From Trichosporon coremiiforme (Eukaryota; Basidiomycota; Tremellomycetes; Trichosporonales; Trichosporonaceae): a DNA stretch of 64,000 nucleotides. Below are positions 1 to 11,491 of the stretch, in pieces. The position numbers were made by a program, and so were the translations under genes. Below the pieces are notes generated by a model. It did not search any database. It was given only the letters and a program-made list of their open reading frames with translations, and had not been told where the DNA came from. The stretch lies in the NCBI GenBank assembly GCA_039545355.1, contig BCJJ01000013.1, positions 853,980 to 917,979 of the forward strand, given 5' to 3'. Positions within the stretch are counted from its first letter, which is position 1; every line of letters starts with the position of its first letter.

Positions 1-729
1 AAAGAGGTGGGGAAGAGCGAGGCGGAAGACAATGCCTGAGGAGAGGAAGAGGAGGGATGTCGTCAATGCGTCCGGGACTGGAGGTTAGCTCAAGACGGCT
101 CGCTGAAGCTGGGGGAGATGGAGGGGACGTACGAGATCGAGCCAGGCGCCGGAGTTGCCACCGCGGTGGCATTCTGCTGACTGCGTCGGGTGCTTCAGGT
201 TGTTATGTGAGAATGGCGAAGACAATGAGTGCGAGCTTGTGAGCGCGAGGAAGGAAGAAGCATCGCTGATAACGTGACCACACCTGTCCCCGAGGAGATC
301 CGGACTAGTCTAGTGGCCCATTAGCGCTGTCTTGTGTCAACGGCGATGTCTAGCTCGCGGCCTTCCGAAGTACATACTCACAATCAGACTGTGGTATTTG
401 CGTTGGCGGGTCTGATGATCTAAATGTTCAGACAGGCGCCGTCGCCCACCTCCGCCTCCGCGTTCTCATGCAGGATGTGATGACGCAGTGATCGGCGGCA
501 ATCGAGTGGCGAGGGTCTCCCACGGGTGGCGCTCGACTTCCCTTGAGGGATAGTGATGCTCGACTTCTGTGCTTGCGGGCCCGGTTCGCTCAGACTACCG
601 ACTCATGACTGCAGGCCGAAATGGAGTCGTAAGGCTATCGGAGAGGAGTCGCGGATAGGACAGTCACGACTGTGCCGTTCCTGTTACGCGACTGATCGTC
701 TCACCTTCAGTCCAGCTTATCAGCGGGCG
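1..729. other. No supported gene
   Basis: I see no convincing coding region, RNA gene or rep­eat structure here. Short open frames on both strands have no recognisable protein character. The last part immediately precedes the decayed membrane-protein gene and may hold its old promoter or first exons. Confidence 0.5.
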
Positions 730-1656
730 ATGATCCAGTATCCGACCGACATCGCGATCCAGGGCATCGGTACGCTCCTCCCTCCTCTCCTGCTGACGAC
801 AGTCTTCCCCGAAGTGCGGAAACAGCTTCTCCCCGGCAACGCATGCTTCGCCTCCCCCGACGCCGTTTGGTTCACCAGTCTCCCAACCTGGCTGAACAAC
901 GTCCTCTGAACGCTATCCACGCTCTTCATCGCGATCTACCGCGCCCCCAATGTGTGACCCATGCTCGGGCTCTTCGGCAGCGTCTTCGTGCCCGCGACTG
1001 TCATGTGACGTATGACTCATCCCGCCCCTCGGCAAGGTCTGCACCGCTAGCCCGGCTGGGAAGTGTCTTTCTGATGCTCGCGCAGTTCGTCACAGGGGGC
1101 GTGGCGCTGCCGCTGTACTACTCGCTGTACTTGGCGACGACAGGGAGGGCAGACAGTTGTCCGAGACCGGAATACGCCTGGACGGCGATACTGTCCACTG
1201 TGCTCGGGATGTTAGGGCTATCTATCGTCAAGGACGAAACCAAGTGGAGCTACACCTCCGTTGCGGCTTGGCAGGCGTTTCCAGTGTATATGCTGCTGCT
1301 GAACGTGATCCTGCCGCCGCTGCTCCGGCGGGTAGTGGATCCGACATCACGGCCGAAGGCACCAGATCAAATCAGCACGATCGTGTCGTTGAGAGAGAAA
1401 TGCTGGCTTGCTCTTCGGTCCGACACCGATCAAGGACGCCCTCCTCCCGCCATTCAGGGGACAGAGCCTGGGCAAAGCGGGTCATGCGCTGTTCGCTGTC
1501 GATCTGGCGTTCGCTGGATTGACCATAGCGAGCATCGTAGTTCTCCGGTTACATTCCAGAGGGATCAGCCTGACCAAGGCCGCCGCGCTGGTGCTGACCA
1601 CCACAATGCTTCTCGGCCCGGGTGCCGCGCACGATGCTGCCCTGGGCATGGACTGA
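730..1656 (+). pseudogene. Decayed multi-pass membrane protein gene
   Basis: From the ATG at 730 the forward strand encodes strongly hydrophobic segments typical of a polytopic membrane protein, but the frame is broken. One frame carries TGA stops at 907-909, 955-957 and 1006-1008 while the residues between them still look like membrane helix (for example LFIAIYRAPN and LGLFGSVFVPA). The hydrophobic signal then moves to a second frame around 1057-1320 (LAQFVTGGVALPLYY, YAWTAILSTVLGMLGL, VYMLLLNVILPP) and to a third around 1408-1656. Tryptophan would suit at least the first two TGA positions, so TGG-to-TGA mutation is a simple explanation. No obvious set of introns restores the frame. I cannot name the family. 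It could instead be an intron-rich live gene that I failed to splice. Confidence 0.5.
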
Positions 1657-1766
1657 GCTGCAGTCTTGAAGGTAGAAGCATGCACGACCATAGAATAGCC
1701 TACTGATACAAGAACCCAACCCAATGTCCTAGAAATACTAAACGAATGACTAAATCTCCTCAAACC

Positions 1767-4049
1767 TCAGTTCGTGTGCCGGTGCGCCGAGTTCTCCCTC
1801 ACGTGCAACCTCTGAGCGCGGGGATCCTGGCTCCTAGCCCTTTGGGCGCGGGGCCGATCGCTCCATGCCGGATTGTAGAGCGGGGGATCCATCAGGTCTT
1901 CCTCAGTCACGGAACCAGCGTCTGTGGCCCGGGGCACGTCCTGCCAAGGCGCGGGACCGGACTGGCCACTGGGCACGCCGACGGCGCTGAGCGGGACGCT
2001 GACTGTGGACAGCGTGGAGAGGGTGCGCAAGGTGTCGCCTTGCCCGTGAGCTTGCAGGCCCCACGGGACAGAGGAGTTGGGCGTGTCCCCGCTGTGCCCT
2101 GTGCCGCAACTAGAGTCACTCTTCGGTTGGCTGTGGCCGGTGTCGCGGGTGTCTCTCGTATCGCGACGGTCGCTGCGATCGCGCGGGTCGCGGGTCGTCT
2201 CCGTTCTCTCCGTCCTCTCCGTGCGCTCAGTCCTTTCAGTCCTATGCGTCTCATGTGTCCCCCTCGTCCGCCTCGATCCCTTGGAGCTCTTACTCTTCTG
2301 AGACCCCCTCGTAACCAGGGGCCAGGGCACGCCTCCTCTCTTCTTGATACTAGCCTTGCGCTCGAGGTTGGCTCCGCCCATCGGCGCGCCGCCCGTGGCC
2401 GTGACCGTGTTCGCGCCCACGTCGCTGCCGCTGTTCACGGCTAGAGCGCTCTCACTGCGGAGACTTCCCGTGCCCCACGGCTCGTTGGGCTCATACCCGG
2501 CGAAGGGGTACGAGTGCTGCGAGTTCGAGTGCGAGTGTCGTGGCAGAGGCTCGTAAGCGCCACCGTACCCGTGCGGCGTGTACGAGTTCGACTTGATCGT
2601 GGCTGATTGCGGGGCTGTGGGGCCGGAGGCGTGCCGCGTCACTGGGCTACCGAAATAGGAGGTGACGTGCGAGTGCGGTCTAAGGTTAGCACTTGACTAT
2701 TGAGTGTGACTTACTCGTCCCGTCTTCGTCGGCGGCGGATGCAGCACCACAGCAGCAACAAGAGCAGAAGCAACCCGACGACTCCGCCAACGACACCACC
2801 AACAATCGCACCGACATTGGTCTTCTTCTTCTTAGGCGCCGAGTCGGCCCTGCCAGTGTCGCTCGACTTGTCGCTCTGGGCCGCTCCATCCTTGTCCGTT
2901 GCATTCTTCGCGTTCGGGTCGGGATACTCTCCGTCCCCGAGACCAGAGTAGAACGTGATGCTGTTAATGCCCGCAGCGGACTTCTCATCGAGCAGACTCG
3001 GGAACAGCGTCAGATTGTACTGCACCCTCGGGTCGAGGGAGCGGAACCACACGAGCTGGTCCTTGCCATACTCTGTATCCTTCGTGCTGACCGTCTGGGG
3101 CGCGTAGCCGTCGATTTTGACCTCCTCCTTGATCTGGAGCTCGCCAAAGGTCGGGCCCCGCGTCGCGTTCACCCCAATCCAACTGCTGTTCGAGGGAACA
3201 ACGACATGGAGGGACGCGCCCTTGGGCGCCACGGCGAATGTCGGCCCCTCGAGCCGGAATGGACCCCAGTCGCCCTGCACCGTGACGCTGAATGCGTACT
3301 CGTATGACAACGTCCAGTTCGCCCCTTTACCCTCCGGCGTATCCGGCGCGGCACCCGGGAGGGCGGTGCCGTTCTCAAACCGGAGAGCGCCACCGCGCGT
3401 ATCTAACGTGTAGTTGTTGAGCAGCGGCCAGGTCGTGACTTTCGCGTCGGCGATGGACTTGCTGCTCACGTCAGCTTGTTATCAAGGCACTGAGAACTCA
3501 CCCCTGCGACATGATGCCTGTCGTGACGACGACGCGCTCTATGGTCGGCTTGGCCTCAGGCGCCACTGGCTCTCCACCCGGTCCCTCGAGAAGTACCTCG
3601 ACGTTACTATACTCTCCCCCCGGGGTGCGCTTGAAGAACTCCAGATCCTCGATCTTTGCGAACAATCCGGGCTGATCAGACGCGGGCACTTCGACGTCGC
3701 TCTCGTCCCCGGCGTAGCGGAACTTGACTCTAGAGACGCCCTCGGGTTTTCCATAGATGTAGGCGGCCTTGACTCCTCCCGGCAGCCGGATGGTCGGATA
3801 CGGCGCTGACCCGTTCCGAATCAGCCCCGGCTGGCCGATACCGGGCGTGCCCGGCTCGGTGGCCGTGCCGTTGTGCAGGTTGCTGTACGTCGTTGACCAG
3901 GACGGGGGCCCGATGGCGACGGACGTGTCTGCGACAGCGAGGGTGAGATTGAACTCGACGTTGGGGGTCGGGATGTGCTCCTCGGCCCTCGCGAGATCCC
4001 CAAAGGCACCGAGGGTCAGCGCCAGCACCAGATGTCGGAGGCGCCGCAT
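1767..4049 (-). CDS. Type I membrane glycoprotein with PPxY tail (paralogue A)
   Basis: Three exons on the minus strand: 4049-3502, 3461-2715 and 2679-1767, giving 735 residues. Both introns are GT-AG with a GCTGAC or GCTAAC branch site, and the frame is continuous across both junctions. The ATG at 4049 begins a signal peptide (about residues 1-23, MRRLRHLVLALTLG core). A luminal or extracellular region with several N-x-S/T sites follows, then one transmembrane helix at about residues 405-427 (a GAIVGGVVGG core and a run of Leu) and a stop-transfer run of Arg. The tail of about 300 residues is hydrophilic, with TER and DTR repeats, and contains DPPLYNPAW, a PPxY motif known to bind WW domains such as those of Rsp5/Nedd4 ligases. 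It is paralogous to the gene at 7387-8899. The function is unknown; a cell-surface sensor or adhesin is only a guess. Confidence 0.85.
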
Positions 4050-5986
4050 CTTGCTCGGTTGACCGCTATCGGCGTCGGTGACGGTGTTGATGTGGTGAGC
4101 TCAAGCACTGGGAGGGATGTGGGAATGAGTCGGGTGCCAACATCACCCACACCTCGCGAGTGACGTTCCACAAGACAAGCAAGCCGGAGTGGGAACAAGT
4201 GGGAAGGAGGTGGACGGAAACGTCGGAGCGGGCCAAAAGAGTTGCACTCGAAACATGACAGGCTCGGCTGGTACACTCTTGCAAGCGCAAGCATCACTCT
4301 GTGTCTTCCTAGACTCGATGCTCTCCCAGCTAGTGCGAGCGCAACCCAGCGGACCATCACAGACACGAGCGATGAGAACTGTCTCGGTTCCCGGTGAACC
4401 TTATGCGCAGGCTCTGTACCTTGTTGCGCTTGTTGTCAGTTTGCTGTCGGGCCCACTACTCCTATCTCTCCGTCCTTGCGAGTCCTGGTGAGGTCAGCCG
4501 ACGGTTGCGTCTCTTCTATGACGGACAAGCAAGCCGTGCCTGGGCGCGATGAAACGGCGCTGAAACTCGTGACTTGGGTGTTCCGCCCTAGCCTCGCTCA
4601 GGTGCCCCTGGGGTAACAGGGGGGGCTCGAGGACGGCACAGAATAAGCTGCGCTCAGCAAACCTTATTGTTGCGTATACTGAGTGCGAGAAGGACTGGGA
4701 TGGGAGAGAAAAGGCTGCAGGGCGTCATACAGTGCTCGTCGAAGATGACAGCCTTGGAAACAACGGGACCTGGGTATGGGACGGAGTCATGGGTTACAAT
4801 CTGCAGCGTCACAAGACTGACGCGGAGACAGGAGGCCGCGGCAACGAGGGCTGTCAGACTCCGGATTCTGGGGTCCGCACTCCGTTCATGATATTTATTG
4901 TTCACATCGCAGAGGCTAGCATGAATGTGAGCATGCAGGGGTGTTAGCCGTATCAGCTGGGCGGGGAGTGTCAGTCTGGAGACCGCTATGTCTCACCACT
5001 GAGAGGACGAGGGGCTCCCCCCTTCAGTGTACCAGTGTATTGAGCATGCCAGAGGCACCCGTCATGAGCGTCGTACGTCTTCAACTGCACCGAGCCGTGG
5101 GACACGAGTTATGTCTACCTTTCTGCCCTTTCAGGCCAATCCCTAATTGCACGCAATCTCTTCGACCCGGAATGCGATGCATGCGGGTCGTACGGGCACA
5201 GAGCCGCTTGCTGGAACAGGGACTGCCGAGCCGCTCAGCACCGGTATGAGCGGTAGGTACGAGTGTACAGTGGGGAGTCTGCCAATGATTTGCGTGTTAA
5301 AAGGGAGTACGCAGAAGGTACCAGCGGCTCGGCGGGGCTCACTCAGCGGCTTAGGTGTGGGTCGACGTCGTACGCAGCATTGCCTGTTCCGACCATGTTC
5401 CCGATGGGCGGGAATGGCTCGCGCAAGGGTAGGAGGCGCCCAAACATACAGCAAGGACTAGGGACTGGGTAGCCGAAGTCGCGGCCCCCTGTACATTACA
5501 GCGGCTGGCTGCGGGTGCACGCTGTGCCGACATTACGAGTCGCACTACGGCGAAACCGAATGGGATTTTCTTCGCAAGTCCACCGCACTGGCGGAGAATC
5601 TATCTTCTATTGCGGCGTTGTTAGGTCCCCGATCGTCGCGCTGGGCTATTCGCAGCGTGGAGGGAGCGGAGATCTCGCCAAACGGACAGTGACCGCAGAG
5701 AATGGGACCCCCGGCTGGCTGGTCTTGTACAAGCGTATACATACAAACAATCTAGACTTGAGCATCTACTTTCACTGTCAGTAGCCCAAAGCGGCCTGGC
5801 CCGTTAGCTTTCTGATCGACGCTGAAGCTGCCTCGTACCCACGGTTCCCACTCGCTCGTTTGCCATATTCCCGCTACCGCTACCCCTTCATGCTTCTGTC
5901 GCGACCAGAAACAGAAAAGGCAGCTTCGAAGAGAACGAGATGCGAGCTGCACCGCTAGCCTCCGCTCCCTTGACTCAACCCCCCGC
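4050..5986. other. Intergenic, no supported gene
   Basis: This 1.9 kb stretch lies upstream of paralogue A and downstream of CTF8, both on the minus strand. Short open frames are present on both strands, but none has a plausible domain, signal peptide or splice pattern. I see no tRNA or long repeat. The part near 4050 probably includes the promoter of paralogue A. Confidence 0.5.
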
Positions 5987-6906
5987 TCACTCCGGCAGCT
6001 CCGTAGCGGCGACCAGCGGTTCCGGTCTGTATTGTCAGCTGAGCGCGTCACCTGTTAACTCACCGTAAACTGAACACAATCTTCTTGCGGACAACAGCGA
6101 CGACCTCATAGTGTCTAGCCCTTTCCCTCGGCGGGCGATTAGCCCTCCTGCGCTTCCTCTCCCTCTCCCTCCTCTCCTCTTCCCTCTCCTGGCGCGCCTC
6201 CTCATCTTCGTCCTCATCGTCACTCCCCAGTCGGCGAGGGAAACCCCACGCATCCATACCTCGTACAGGCGAGCTGAGGTCGGACGAGTACTCGGGACCT
6301 TGGCTCGAGGGCGCTGGGGGAGATGACGGGGGCAGGTCCCGGAGACCACGTTTCGGCGTTTCCATTTCGGGGAACAGGGGCGGGTCGTCTTCCTCCTCCT
6401 CGGCAGGTGCGGAGGAGTGGAGTTTGGGCTTCTTGGGAGCGATCGGGGAGGAGGTGAGAGCCTCGTGCTCAGCCTCGCGCTCTGCATCACTCTCCTCGTC
6501 CGCTGCGTCGCCTTCAATGTTCGCCTCGGTCGAGACCGCGCGCCGGATCACAGCATACGGCCGCGGAAGCGTCGCCATCTTGCCGTGCAAGAGATGGTGC
6601 TGGCCTATGTGCAAGGTGGGGTGGTCCTGTCGTCAGCTCTAGCGCCTGGGGCCATAGCTTGGAATTCCAGATCTCAGACTTCGCCAAAATCTCAAGATCG
6701 ACTCTGCCGGGTGGAACAGAGGGGCGAGGAAGGCCACTCACAGGTCGGTCCAGACCAAGTACACCGATGACGCTGTTCGCCGTGTCGCCCTCGACCTCGA
6801 TCTTGCCCTGGAGCTCGATGAGGACGAGGTCGCCACCGATCTTAGCCAGTGGGCCGGTGGGGTTGGACGTGAAGTGTTTCGGTTCGAGCGGGAGATGGAT
6901 ACGCAT
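5987..6906 (-). CDS. CTF8: Ctf8, subunit of the Ctf18-RFC clamp loader
   Basis: Three exons: 6906-6742, 6626-6064 and 6026-5987, 255 residues. The first intron joins GVLGLDRP to DHPTLHIGQHHLLHGK, reproducing the conserved Ctf8 core in which a GxLG segment is followed by the LxIGxHxLxGK motif and a PxAV strand. The last intron adds a short exon ending RPEPLV and a stop, which matches the RKK...RPxP C-terminus of the family. Ctf8 works with Dcc1 and Ctf18 to load PCNA and promote sister-chromatid cohesion in the nucleus. Between the core and the C-terminus there is a long acidic and Arg-rich insertion (about residues 85-235), which is probably disordered and makes the protein longer than the yeast one. 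Intron branch sites read GCTGAC in both cases. The gene lies between two paralogous membrane-protein genes on the same strand. Confidence 0.88.
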
Positions 6907-7386
6907 GGTGCTAAGTGTTGTTGTCGTTCGAGCTGTGAGCCTGTCGAAAGTCAAGAGCCCCCCGACGCGTCGCTTAAACCGACCCTGAGATCGTGATGCG
7001 CGGAGTCTTCGACCTCTCCGTTCGTGCTTCAATGTTACGTAAAATGATGGAGGCGAGTTTGTAAAGGTCACTTCTCCGCCTCATGACTTCTGAGTTCTGC
7101 AACATCGCCCCTGGAACAGCGACCAAAGCCCTGCACACGTCTGTTGGGCTTGGACGTACTTGTAGTGTCTCGACCTTAAACTAACTTGACACAGGCTGTT
7201 CCCGTCGAACGCCGTGGCACGGCGGCGTACTTCGCTCACTTCCGACTGACCTCCTCACTGCTCACCGTACCCGGCAGCAACTCCGCAGACCCGTGGGATG
7301 CAGACCTGTAATCGCATACCGTGGAGTATCGTAACTTATCATATCTAATGTCTTGGTGGCTTGCCTGTACAGCTCCTCGACGTCGC
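6907..7386. other. Intergenic region upstream of CTF8
   Basis: Holds the CTF8 promoter and the 3' flank of the membrane-protein paralogue B. I see no further gene or RNA feature. Confidence 0.6.
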
Positions 7387-8899
7387 TCACGCCTTCTTCG
7401 CAGCCAACGCCTCCATCGCCGAAGTTGTTTGGACGGCCGTAGAACTTGCTGCCGCGCTCCCTCCGCTACCTCCCTGCCAGGCGGGGTTATACAGTGGCGG
7501 GTCGAGTGTCTCACTCTCCGGACTAGGGGCGGCACCGCCATCCAGTGCCCGGGCACGGGTGCGCGGCGTCAACGGCTGCTGCGCGGCGGGCAGTGGGACC
7601 AACTTGCCCTTCTCATCAAACCCGTAGCCAGGGGGCAGAGTCGACCCACTGAAGGGCACGACGGGCGCGTCGTCGATTTCGAGCTTGGGCCGGCGCTCCC
7701 TGTCATCCTTCCTCTGTCTTCTACGGCGGAGGAGGAACCACGCCAGGCCCGTGAGGAGAGCCGCCCCCACAACACCGCCCACGACGCCGCCCACGATTGC
7801 CCCGATGTTTGTCTTCTTCCCGCCACCGTCCTTGTTCTCTCCAGCTTCGGGCGTGTTGTCCTTTCCACGGGCGGCACCATCAACGGCCGCCCCGCCATAG
7901 AAGGTGACGCTGTTCAGCGCAACACGCGACCCGGGAGATCAGAGTCGCTGACAGTCGCAATCGAAATGTTGTACTGCACCCTCGGGTCGAGGGAGCGGAA
8001 CCACAGCATTTCGTCGGGGACATAGTGCGTTTCGTACGTCGTCGGGTTCTCGGCGAAATATCCCTCAATCGCCGGCTTGGACGTAATCGAGATCTTGCCA
8101 AAGTCCGGGCCGCGCGTGACGTTGAGAGCGACCCAGGACGTGTTTGCCGGCACGGGCACGACGACGTAGGCGCTCAGTCCTGCTGCGGGCGAGACGGCGC
8201 CGTTGGACTGCTGTGACACGGAGCGCAGCGTCTCGTCCCCAAGCAATCCGGCGTAGGTCAGTGTCGTGTTCCACTTGCCCGTCGTTTCGCGCCAGGTGAA
8301 GCGCGAGCTGAGCGCGTTGTCCTCGACAAAACGCCAGGTCGTCACGTTCACGTCCTCGATGGACTTGCTGCGGCCGTCAGCTTACTCCGCGATAGCTGTA
8401 CTCACGCATCCGTCTCGATGCCCGTCGTGACGACAACCTGCTCCACGCTCGGCCCATCCGCCTTGAAGTACATCCACAGCGGGGCATAACTCCCCTCGAA
8501 TGCCTTGAACATCTCCAGCTCCGCATGCCCAATCAGTCCCTTGTTGGTCCCTTGTGCCGTATTCTTGGGCTGGGCACCGGCGAACTGGAACTGAATCTTG
8601 TTCTGGTTCATGCTGCCTGCTATACCGAGGTCGCCCCAGACGTACACTGCCTTGGCAGCCGCGACGAGGGACAGGTCCGGCTCCCCGTCGATAGCGACTA
8701 GGCGCGCTGAGCCCTCGGCGAGGGTGTCGTTCCCTTTGCCCAGCACGTTGTCGTAGGTCGTTGACCACTTTGACCACTTGCCCCGATTGTTCAGAGACGA
8801 GAGCGGGACTGAAACATTGAACTCGAGCGTCAGGTTCGGTACGCCTGCCAGTGCTGATGGGAGCGCCAAAGCCGCCCAGAGCAGTGGCAGCCGCAGCAT
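7387..8899 (-). CDS. Type I membrane glycoprotein, paralogue B, with a frameshift
   Basis: Exon 1 is 8899-8406 and exon 2 runs from 8367 to the stop at 7387. The single intron sits at the same place and phase as in paralogue A and both splice into a KSI...TTW segment. The ATG at 8899 starts a signal peptide (MLRLPLLWAALALPSALAG). The WFRSLDPRVQYN block is identical in both paralogues. About residue 310, near position 7930, the frame is lost by one base: the upstream frame ends at a TGA at 7914, while the homologous downstream frame (LNSVTFYGG, GAIVGGVVGG transmembrane helix, Arg run, tail) continues in another frame to 7387. The total length is one base short of a multiple of three. The tail ends with the shared DPPLYNPAW motif. 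A sequencing error in the CCCGGG run, or a real inactivating deletion, would both explain this. Confidence 0.75.
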
Positions 8900-9843
8900 G
8901 GTGTGAAGAATAGTTTGTATGGGTTGAAGGCAACGTCGACATCGCATCGCTCGTTATTATCTGGCTGTCTGGACACCAGGCAGCCGTTCTCACCGTTTGT
9001 GGACCAGACCTCGGCAGCTGCACCAGCCTGGCGGTAGGAGCGCTGGACCTCAAAGCGGATCATCTGATCCCCGCCGAGTGCGGAAAGAGGTCCACCGGTA
9101 GTGCACACTGGAGGTGCATGAAAGGTACAAGAGTTCCAGGCTTATCCCAAGTGTGTCCCGGGCCCGAAATGCACCCTAAATTACGTACAAAAAGGCTTGG
9201 TGCTCGAGTTCGGTCTGGCTGTATATGATGGCTGCATTGTTCCGCCGCTCGGGCCGCGACGCGGACCACGCCCTCTGCGCCTCCATGACGCCTCCGCCGA
9301 GCTCGCTCGTCGGGCCGCCTCGCTGGATCTCTCGTGGCGTCTGCCGAGACACGCCGAGAGCGACGAGACACATTCGTACAACGCCGGAGTCAGCCAGATA
9401 CGCCCCGAGAAACATCAGAGCCGTCCGAAGGCTGCATTCATCCCGTCACTTGAATTGCGGGCAAGTGAGGGAGACCGCATTCCGGAGCCGAAACTTTATA
9501 TCGAAATGAGGTCAACGGACATAGTCTTAGGATCTGCAGCTGCGTACCGTTTGTCCGGTTTGTCTAGCACTGAGATTAGGTGCGGCGCTGCCACCGCCGT
9601 GTCTTGTGACTCTTGGCTCTCGGCACAGACGGGTGAACACACTCCGTGCCCATGTAGACAGCAACGCACCATGCACTGTTGACATTGTCAGGCTTTGCCT
9701 AACGACTTTCCAAACCGAGGACCATGTCCAAGGTTCCTCCATTGAGTCCAGCCTCTACTCCGTCCACCCCAGCACGCGCCCGGAGTTCCGTCGCCCCTGC
9801 GGGGGCGGCGCCGAGTGCCGCGCCCTGCCGATCTCACGTGTCC
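8900..9843. other. Intergenic, one weak small-gene candidate
   Basis: Contains the promoter side of paralogue B and the low-confidence open frame listed at 9176-9415. Nothing else is recognisable before the tRNA-Thr gene. Confidence 0.5.
9176..9415 (-). CDS. Possible small membrane-associated protein, unknown
   Basis: An ATG at 9415 opens 79 codons with a hydrophobic N-terminus (MFLGAYLADSGVVRMCLVAL) followed by a charged region. The codons are plausible for this genome. Close to the stop there is a GTACGT that could be a splice donor, so the frame may continue into another exon downstream. I recognise no family. It may be chance, because the opposite strand is open over the same stretch. 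Confidence 0.25.
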   Translation of the reverse strand: MFLGAYLADSGVVRMCLVALGVSRQTPREIQRGGPTSELGGGVMEAQRAWSASRPERRNNAAIIYSQTELEHQAFLYVI

Positions 9844-9936
9844 GCCTTCTTAGTTCAGTGGCTAGAATTTTCCACTAGTAGTGTCTCCTCGAGATTTGCT
9901 ATGGAACGGTCACCCGTTCGATTCGGGTAGAAGGCA
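9844..9936 (+). tRNA. tRNA-Thr(AGT) with intron, copy 1
   Basis: Acceptor GCCTTCT pairs with AGAAGGC, discriminator A. The anticodon stem is TTCCA/TGGAA and the loop reads CTAGTA before the intron, giving anticodon AGT. The T arm is ACCCG-TTCGATT-CGGGT. A 20-nt intron follows position 37. Confidence 0.85.
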
Positions 9937-10937
9937 AAGCATAGCGGGGCGCCTCCTCCTCCCTTCGGAGGTTGAAGTACCCTGTGTTTTTTACTACTTC
10001 GTACGAGGCGATTGGCCCTTCGTGTGGAGGATGGCGGCATAACTGTCTCTCTCCTGTTAGTGGCAGGCACGATCGCCGGAGCCGGGTCGCCACTCGGACT
10101 AGCCTCTCCGCACATTATGCTGGCCGCGGCTCTTTACCGAGCGTGAGCGCTACGAAGGATCAACCTCGGCTTCCAAGCCCCCGGCACAGCAATCATGTTT
10201 GATATCAAGACGGATAATTTGCTCTGTACAGAGCTCACTGACATCATGACTTCCTCTCGACAAACCGGCCGGCCATCGATGGCCATAGCCACTCCTTCAG
10301 ACCCAGATGGCGATTGCGGGCTCCGTATCCTCAGTAAGGGTACGTTTGGAGCTGTGTACCACCACCCCGGTAGCTCGATCGTGTACAGGCAAGTCTTCGA
10401 TGCGTTCGGGGATAATAACCTTTTCGCCGAGTTCACTCAGTGGGCTACAGCATGACAAACGGGACTGATGATAGGTATGCGGAGCTGCACTTTGCTATCG
10501 GGCTTGCGTCCGAGAGCGACGCATTCTGAACCCCAAAGCCCCATGCTTACTGGCGTCCATCTGCAGACTAAGTTATCAGTCTCGAGTGTCGCCACCCTCT
10601 CATCGGTCACCACCCGGAACCGCCCTTCGAAAGGGCTAGCTTCACACGGCCCGCTTTCTCCTTCAACCTTGTGTCCCCGGCCCCACACAAGGTCTTCGAG
10701 GCGTACGTGTCACTCTTCGTCGCACTGCTACGTGCTGCCGCCCCACCCCATGAGTCAGGTTGGCACCCTCGCCTCGATTGACCAGTATGCGATCGAGGAG
10801 CAGAAGGAGGCGCGGCGAGCCCAGCCGCGGACGACTCCCTTGTCGTAGATGCAGCCACGAACCATAACGCTGCCTTCAGTTCTGTACGTTGGCTGCACCC
10901 ACAGAACACACAGAGAGGAAGAGTGACATCGTGTCTG
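9937..10937. other. Intergenic with a possible kinase-like fragment
   Basis: Between the two tRNA-Thr genes. A forward frame ending at 10455 (from about 10195) includes the phrase LSKGTFGAVYHHPGSSIVY, which resembles a protein-kinase glycine loop and the lysine strand after it. It stops after about 60 more bases and I cannot find the rest of a kinase, so it is at most a gene fragment. Nothing else is supported. Confidence 0.3.
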
Positions 10938-11047
10938 GCCTTCTTAGTTCAGTGGCTAGAATTTTCCACTAGTAGTTCGATCACGGCTCCTCAAGAGCAG
11001 TGTTCATTGCTATGGAACGGTCACCCGTTCGATTCGGGTAGAAGGCA
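10938..11047 (+). tRNA. tRNA-Thr(AGT) with intron, copy 2
   Basis: The mature part is identical to the copy at 9844, but the intron after position 37 is 37 nt and differs in sequence except for its last few bases. Anticodon AGT. Confidence 0.85.
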
Positions 11048-11491
11048 GCGCAGTACGGCCCCTTGAGCTCCTATGAACTCGAGGTGTCGCTTTTTGCAAC
11101 GGCCGGACGGGTGCGAGGGGTTTGCATATGAGTGCGAGGGCGGAGGGGGGCGGAACCTGAGTGGCTCGTCGAGGAGGGTTCGCGGCCCCTGGCCCGCTGC
11201 CCTGTGGGGATCACAGCGAGCTGATGGCCAAAGTGCCATGCTTCCATGCAATGCAGGAGCATGGGAAAGCTATGCGTGCAAACACAGAGCCATTGAAGCT
11301 GTATACAGAGTCTGACGGGCAGGTTTCTGTTCACCACATCACTTCGAGGACCTCACTCACTGGCGTATTACGTAAACTCGTCAACTCGGCAAGTCGGACG
11401 CCTCCACTCCGACCTGAGTCGGCTTCGACCGTCGATGTACCGACGTCCTCGGCTGACTAGTAGCTCTGCCCATCTTCTGCGCAACCGCGAC
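11048..11491. other. Intergenic upstream of the YCII gene
   Basis: Promoter region of the YCII-family gene; no other feature seen. Confidence 0.5.

Noticed and set aside
7914..7960. A 43-nt intron (GTCAGC to AACAG) instead of a frameshift in paralogue B
   Set aside because: Removing it does not restore the homologous frame, and it lacks the usual branch site.
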